From assembly GCA_002292265.1 (NCBI GenBank), contig DBBQ01000038.1:1-64000 (forward strand): a stretch of DNA of 64,000 nt, given 5' to 3'. Below the pieces are notes generated by a model. The model ran no database searches. It had not been told where the DNA came from and was given only the letters and a program-made list of their open reading frames with translations. Of this stretch, positions 59,920 to 64,000 are shown one piece after another (position 1 is the stretch's first letter; each line of letters starts with the position of its first letter). The stretch comes from Flavobacteriaceae bacterium UBA980. GTDB taxonomy: Bacteria > Bacteroidota > Bacteroidia > Flavobacteriales > Flavobacteriaceae. The position numbers and the translations under genes were made by a program.

Positions 59920-62289
59920 ATGCGGAAAAATAAAAAATTGAATATCTGGGGCCTCGTGGCGCGACTGATTCTTAGAAATCGGTTTCTTATTCTATTGGGA
60001 ATTTTGCTTCTTACAGGCTACTGGTCCACCCAGTGGAAAAATATGCAGTTCACCTTTACCGAGGCAAACCTTCTTCCAGATAATCACCCTGAAAACATAT
60101 TGTACCAGTCGTTTATTCAAACTTTTGGCGAAGAGGGCAATGTGATTGTTATCGCAGTTCAGGACAGTAGCTTTTACACCCCGTCCCAGAGGTTGGCTTG
60201 GAAAGCACTCAACGAAAAAATTGAATGTTATCAGGAAATCAATTTTGTGCTTTCTACTGAGAACATACAGGAGCTCGTAAAAGACAACAAGAATAAAAGT
60301 TTTGTCTTAAAAGAAGTATCCGAGGAACTGCCTCCTGAAGGTAAATTCCCAGGAAAGTTTAAAGAAAAACTCTATTTGGAGCTCCCTTTCTTCGAAAATT
60401 TACTTTTTGAAAAAAACTCCAACACCATTCGATCCATTATTTATATGGATCCCGAAATTGTCAATACAGCACAGCGAAAAGATTTTATTTTTGACGTTTT
60501 TATTCCTTTGATTAAAAACTATGAAGAAACTTATGACTCCGACATTCGGGTTTCTGGAATGCCCTATATCCGGACGCTCAATGCGCAAAATATCGTAGAT
60601 GAAATTGGACTTTTTGTATTGGGTGCAGCTCTGATTACTACCCTGATTTTTTTCTTGTTTTTTCGATCTTTCCGAGCCACATTCATCTCCCTTATTGTGG
60701 TGGCTATTGGGGTGATGTGGGCTTTTGGAATACTGGGATGGTTAGGGTACGAAATTACAGTACTTACTGCTTTAATACCCCCTTTAATAATCGTTATTGG
60801 AGTTCCAAACTGTATTTTCTTAATCAACAAGTACCAGCAAGAAATCGCCAAACACCGAAACCAGGCCAAATCTTTACAACGCGTAATTGCGAAGATTGGA
60901 AATGCAACCTTGATGACCAATTTGACCACAGCCTCCGGGTTTGCCACTTTTATCTTGACCAACAGTAAGATTCTTAAAGAATTTGGTGTAGTAGCTTCAA
61001 TAAACATCATCGCTATATTTTTGCTTTCGTTGCTCATTATTCCAATCACGTACAGCTTTATGGAGCGCCCTAACAAAAAGCACCTAAGGCATTTAAAAAA
61101 TAATACCGTTGACTTTTTTGTTATGTGGATGGAAAAAACAGTGCGAAAGAAAAGAGTCAATGTCTATTTAATTTCTCTTCTGGGTTTAATTATTGGAATT
61201 ACAGGAATTTATCAGATTAAAATTTCTGGGAGTTTAATTGAAGACATGCCCAAGAGCGCTCCTTTTTTTAAAGACATTCTTTTTTTTGATGCTACATTCA
61301 ACGGAATTGTACCTCTGGAAATATGGATTGACAGCAAACGAGAAGAGGGCATTGTTAGACCTGCAACGCTTAGGAGAATGAATCAACTACAGGAAACCAT
61401 AGACGAAATTCCCGAACTGGCACCCTCCCTCTCCGTAGTAAACGCAGTAAAATATGCAAAACAGGCGTATTACAATGGCAACCCTAACTATTTTGCTCTC
61501 CCTACATCACAAGAAAATAGTTTTATCTATCCTTTTTTGAATAGTTCCAATAGCAATAGTCAGTTACTCAATGGATATGTGGACAGTACGGGGCAATTTG
61601 GCAGGATCACTACCTACATGAAAGACATCAAAACTTCACGTATGGAAGAAATTGAAGCCGATCTAAAAGAAAGCATTGCTAAAATTTTTCCAAAGGACCG
61701 CTATGGGGTCAATATCACCGGAAAATCGTTACTTTTTTTAAAGGGAACAAAATATTTAATCAACAACCTGATACTCTCTTTGAGTTTAGCCATTTTACTG
61801 ATCGCCTTATTTATGGCGTTCCTTTTCCGATCCTTTAAAATGATTTTAATATCACTAATCCCCAACCTACTACCTCTGATTATCACTGCGGGGGTGATGG
61901 GTTTTACTGGAATCCCGTTGAAACCCTCTACCATACTGGTATTCAGTATTGCTTTTGGAATTTCAGTAGACGATACCATTCATTTTTTAGCCAAATACCG
62001 TCAAGAACTCATTGCTAACGGATGGAAAATTAACAAAGCTGTTTTTGCTGCATTGAGAGAAACTGGAATCAGTATGTTTTATACTTCGGTAGTGTTATTC
62101 TTTGGTTTTTCCATCTTTATGTCTTCCAATTTTGGAGGGACCCAAGCCCTAGGGGGACTTGTTGCAGTCACCCTGATGATGGCCATGCTTGCCAACCTCG
62201 TTTTACTACCCTCCTTACTCATATCGTTGGAAGACTCCATAAGTAATGACAAGGTGCTGAAAGAGCCCAAGCTAGAGATTTTGGATTAA
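59920..62289 (+). CDS. RND/MMPL-family membrane transporter
   Basis: A 789-residue exporter of the HAE2/MmpL-like type, with two repeats of one helix, a large periplasmic loop and five or six helices. First half: LILRNRFLILLGILLLTGYW, then FTFTEANLLPDNHPENI; the helix block with IIVIGVPNCIFLINKYQ. Second half: GIPLKPSTILVFSIAFGISVDDTIHFLAKYR, with the acidic relay D-D. The closing part holds ETGISMFYTSVVLFFGF. The substrate is unknown. The neighbour asnS has a separate promoter. Confidence 0.88.
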   Translation: MRKNKKLNIWGLVARLILRNRFLILLGILLLTGYWSTQWKNMQFTFTEANLLPDNHPENILYQSFIQTFGEEGNVIVIAVQDSSFYTPSQRLAWKALNEKIECYQEINFVLSTENIQELVKDNKNKSFVLKEVSEELPPEGKFPGKFKEKLYLELPFFENLLFEKNSNTIRSIIYMDPEIVNTAQRKDFIFDVFIPLIKNYEETYDSDIRVSGMPYIRTLNAQNIVDEIGLFVLGAALITTLIFFLFFRSFRATFISLIVVAIGVMWAFGILGWLGYEITVLTALIPPLIIVIGVPNCIFLINKYQQEIAKHRNQAKSLQRVIAKIGNATLMTNLTTASGFATFILTNSKILKEFGVVASINIIAIFLLSLLIIPITYSFMERPNKKHLRHLKNNTVDFFVMWMEKTVRKKRVNVYLISLLGLIIGITGIYQIKISGSLIEDMPKSAPFFKDILFFDATFNGIVPLEIWIDSKREEGIVRPATLRRMNQLQETIDEIPELAPSLSVVNAVKYAKQAYYNGNPNYFALPTSQENSFIYPFLNSSNSNSQLLNGYVDSTGQFGRITTYMKDIKTSRMEEIEADLKESIAKIFPKDRYGVNITGKSLLFLKGTKYLINNLILSLSLAILLIALFMAFLFRSFKMILISLIPNLLPLIITAGVMGFTGIPLKPSTILVFSIAFGISVDDTIHFLAKYRQELIANGWKINKAVFAALRETGISMFYTSVVLFFGFSIFMSSNFGGTQALGGLVAVTLMMAMLANLVLLPSLLISLEDSISNDKVLKEPKLEILD

Positions 62290-62475
62290 ATCAAATTAGG
62301 CAATAGAAATTCTACTCCAGTAGAAAACTACTCAAAATAAGTCGCCGTGCTTGTATTTTTCAACTTCGTAACGAATCCAACTACCAAATCCGAGTTAAAC
62401 TTGAAATCAAGTCAGACCTAAAACTTTCTGAAATAAACTTATCTTTGTGGCGCCGTAAAAATTTAAATTACAGGA
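62290..62475 (+). promoter_or_regulatory. asnS upstream region with a TATCTTTG box
   Basis: TATCTTTG at 62440-62447 matches TAnnTTTG, 28 nt before the asnS ATG; no TTG is seen at normal -33 spacing. The remaining 150 nt hold no open frame or hairpin that I can support. Confidence 0.4.
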
Positions 62476-63909
62476 ATGAGAGCAGCGAAAATCAAAACCC
62501 TTTTAGAAACATCGGAAGTAAACCAAAACTGTGCGGTACACGGATGGGTTAAAACGTTTCGAGCCAACCGATTTATCGCATTGAATGACGGGTCTTCCCT
62601 AAAAAATCTTCAATGTGTCGTGGATTTTGAAAAGCTAGATGACGTCTTGTTGAAACGAATCACTACAGGAGCCGCCTTGCACCTAGAAGGGGTTTTAGTA
62701 GAAAGCCAAGGAGGGGGTCAAAAAGTAGAGCTCCAAGTAGAAACAATTCACATTTTGGGAGACTCCGATCCTGATAAATATCCAATACAGCCCAAAAAAC
62801 ACAGCCTTGAATTTTTAAGAGAAAAAGCACACTTAAGAGTGCGAACCACAACATTTGCTGCCGTTATGCGTGTGCGTTCGGCACTCTCTTTTGCAGTACA
62901 TCGGTTTTTTCAACAACAAGGCTTTTACTACGTCAATACTCCCATCATCACAGGAAGTGATGCAGAAGGAGCAGGGGAAATGTTTCGAGTGAGCACATTG
63001 GACCTCAACAATCCACCCCGAACAAAAGAAGGTGCGCTGGATTTTAAAAAGGATTTTTTTGGCAAAGAAACTAATCTTACCGTTTCGGGTCAATTGGAAG
63101 CCGAATCCTATGCTTTAGGACTTGGAGAGGTGTATACCTTTGGACCTACGTTTCGCGCAGAAAATTCAAACACCACGCGACACCTTGCCGAGTTTTGGAT
63201 GATTGAACCTGAAATGGCATTTTACGACTTGAACGACAATATGGATTTGGCAGAAAAATTCATAACAAGTGTCCTCAAAGAGGTACTGGAAAACTGTAAA
63301 GAAGATCTAGAATTTCTCGATGAGCGACTTGCTAAAGAAGACCAAAGCAAACCCCAGGCGGAACGCAGTCCTATGGGTTTGATTGAAAAAATAAAATTTG
63401 TCATTGAAAATGACTTTAAACGGGTGAGCTATACCGAAGCTTATGAAATACTTCGAAATTCAAAACCCAACAAAAAGAAAAAATTTCAATTTCCCATCCA
63501 CGAATGGGGAGTTGATCTTCAAAGCGAACACGAACGTTTTTTAGTAGAAAAACACTTTAATTGTCCCGTAATTTTATTTGATTATCCCGCAGATATTAAG
63601 GCTTTTTACATGCGTAGAAACGGCGACGAAAAAACCGTTCGGGCGATGGACATCCTCTTTCCAGGGATTGGAGAAATTGTGGGGGGGTCTCAACGCGAAG
63701 AACGACTCGACGTATTAGAAAAACGCATCCAAGAAATGGATATCGATGCTGAAGAATTGTGGTGGTATTTGGATCTTCGTCGCTTCGGAAGTGTCCCTCA
63801 CAGTGGATTCGGACTGGGCTTTGAGCGACTTGTTCAATTTACTACAGGGATGAATAACATCCGAGATGTAATCCCATTTCCTAGAACTCCACAAAATGCA
63901 GCATTCTGA
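62476..63909 (+). CDS. asnS: Asparaginyl-tRNA synthetase
   Basis: A 477-residue class IIb synthetase. It has an OB-fold anticodon domain (VHGWVKTFRANRFIALNDGS) and class II motifs: motif 1 around FFQQQGFYYVNTPIITGSDAEGAGEMF, motif 2 TFGPTFRAENSNTTRHLAEFWMIEPEMAF, motif 3 GFGLGFERLVQFTTG. The asparagine-specific segment places it as AsnRS rather than AspRS. It precedes rpoN, the usual flavobacterial order. Confidence 0.97.
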   Translation: MRAAKIKTLLETSEVNQNCAVHGWVKTFRANRFIALNDGSSLKNLQCVVDFEKLDDVLLKRITTGAALHLEGVLVESQGGGQKVELQVETIHILGDSDPDKYPIQPKKHSLEFLREKAHLRVRTTTFAAVMRVRSALSFAVHRFFQQQGFYYVNTPIITGSDAEGAGEMFRVSTLDLNNPPRTKEGALDFKKDFFGKETNLTVSGQLEAESYALGLGEVYTFGPTFRAENSNTTRHLAEFWMIEPEMAFYDLNDNMDLAEKFITSVLKEVLENCKEDLEFLDERLAKEDQSKPQAERSPMGLIEKIKFVIENDFKRVSYTEAYEILRNSKPNKKKKFQFPIHEWGVDLQSEHERFLVEKHFNCPVILFDYPADIKAFYMRRNGDEKTVRAMDILFPGIGEIVGGSQREERLDVLEKRIQEMDIDAEELWWYLDLRRFGSVPHSGFGLGFERLVQFTTGMNNIRDVIPFPRTPQNAAF

Positions 63910-63957
63910 AAAGTAACGGCTAAATTACATATCTTTACCTAGACCATTTTAATCCGT

Positions 63958-64000
63958 ATGCTCAAGCAACAGCTCCAAATAAAGCTTTCACAAAAATTAT
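63958..64000 (+). CDS. rpoN: RNA polymerase sigma-54 factor, N-terminal fragment
   Basis: Only the first 14 codons are inside the window: MLKQQLQIKLSQKI, the glutamine-rich start of region I of sigma-54, which contacts activators. The asnS-rpoN order supports this. The rest continues past the right edge. Confidence 0.8.
   Translation, partial: MLKQQLQIKLSQKL

Noticed and set aside
60564..61160. 198-codon antisense frame inside the RND transporter
   Set aside because: Hydrophobic antisense of transmembrane codons; the sense frame is a clear transporter.
1..64000. CRISPR array or insertion sequence
   Set aside because: No regularly spaced repeats, cas genes or transposase frames were seen by eye on either strand.

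Overview
The window is a gene-dense, AT-leaning bacterial chromosome segment that looks like the family Flavobacteriaceae (Bacteroidota). The evidence is the gene content and promoter style. DUF4271, DUF3098, DUF4296, DUF2851 and a T9SS sorting-domain protein are all Bacteroidota families. The orders rpsU-xerC-hpf-tRNA, asnS-rpoN and leuS/ftsX-DUF3098-uppP-truB are typical of flavobacteria. Promoters match the Bacteroidota form TTG-N17..23-TAnnTTTG. Shine-Dalgarno (SD) motifs are almost absent, except a near-perfect one in front of rpsU. I could not identify the species. Layout: (1) 1-3.1 kb, minus strand: end of a tRNA, hpf, xerC, rpsU, an acyl-CoA dehydrogenase. (2) 2.8-8.1 kb, minus strand: a decaying stretch with a broken helix-hairpin-helix gene, an intact Na+/alanine symporter, a K+ channel with one in-frame stop, a PspC-domain protein, a frameshifted DUF2851 gene and a rhodanese. 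(3) 8.2-15.2 kb, plus strand: a MarR regulator, a tiny CDGSH protein, then a complete trpEGDCFBA operon behind a leader peptide with two tandem Trp codons and an intrinsic terminator (attenuator). (4) 15.2-17.5 kb: a DNA-glycosylase-like gene and a recombination scar joining a broken LytS-type kinase to the C-terminal end of a tail-fibre/S74 protein. (5) 17.6-28.8 kb: an arsenosugar-type cluster (two marker glycosyltransferases, ArsM, DUF547, FAD oxidoreductase, membrane 4Fe-4S protein, three more sugar/lipid transferases). No ArsS radical SAM gene is present. A two-gene minus-strand insert (SRPBCC protein and an MscS channel killed by a nonsense codon) lies inside the cluster. (6) 28.7-32.5 kb, minus strand: isoprenoid block (mvaD, mevalonate kinase, UbiA prenyltransferase) and a pseudouridine-synthase-like protein. 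(7) 32.5-43.8 kb: TspO, GDPD and GH13 lipoproteins, the mrp-nfu-ferredoxin Fe-S set, an alkyltransferase-like protein, trmB, a PhoR/PhoB-like pair, a T9SS-tagged miniprotein, a LuxE-like acyltransferase, tyrS, an epimerase. (8) 43.8-52.3 kb: DUF4296, dihydroorotase, a DPM1-like transferase, DUF4271, HemD-like protein, a DUF423 gene broken by an amber codon, Lrp regulator, Zn peptidase, leuS. (9) 52.4-64 kb, plus strand: ftsX-DUF3098-uppP-truB-nadA-nadB-nadC, pyrH-frr, an RND transporter, asnS and the first codons of rpoN. The main unusual features are six broken genes in 64 kb, most with a single fresh-looking lesion, including both a K+ channel and a mechanosensitive channel. Others are the SD of rpsU and a smaller one at mrp, the trp attenuator whose leader AUG sits right at the predicted transcription start, and the ArsS-less arsenosugar cluster next to a recombination scar.
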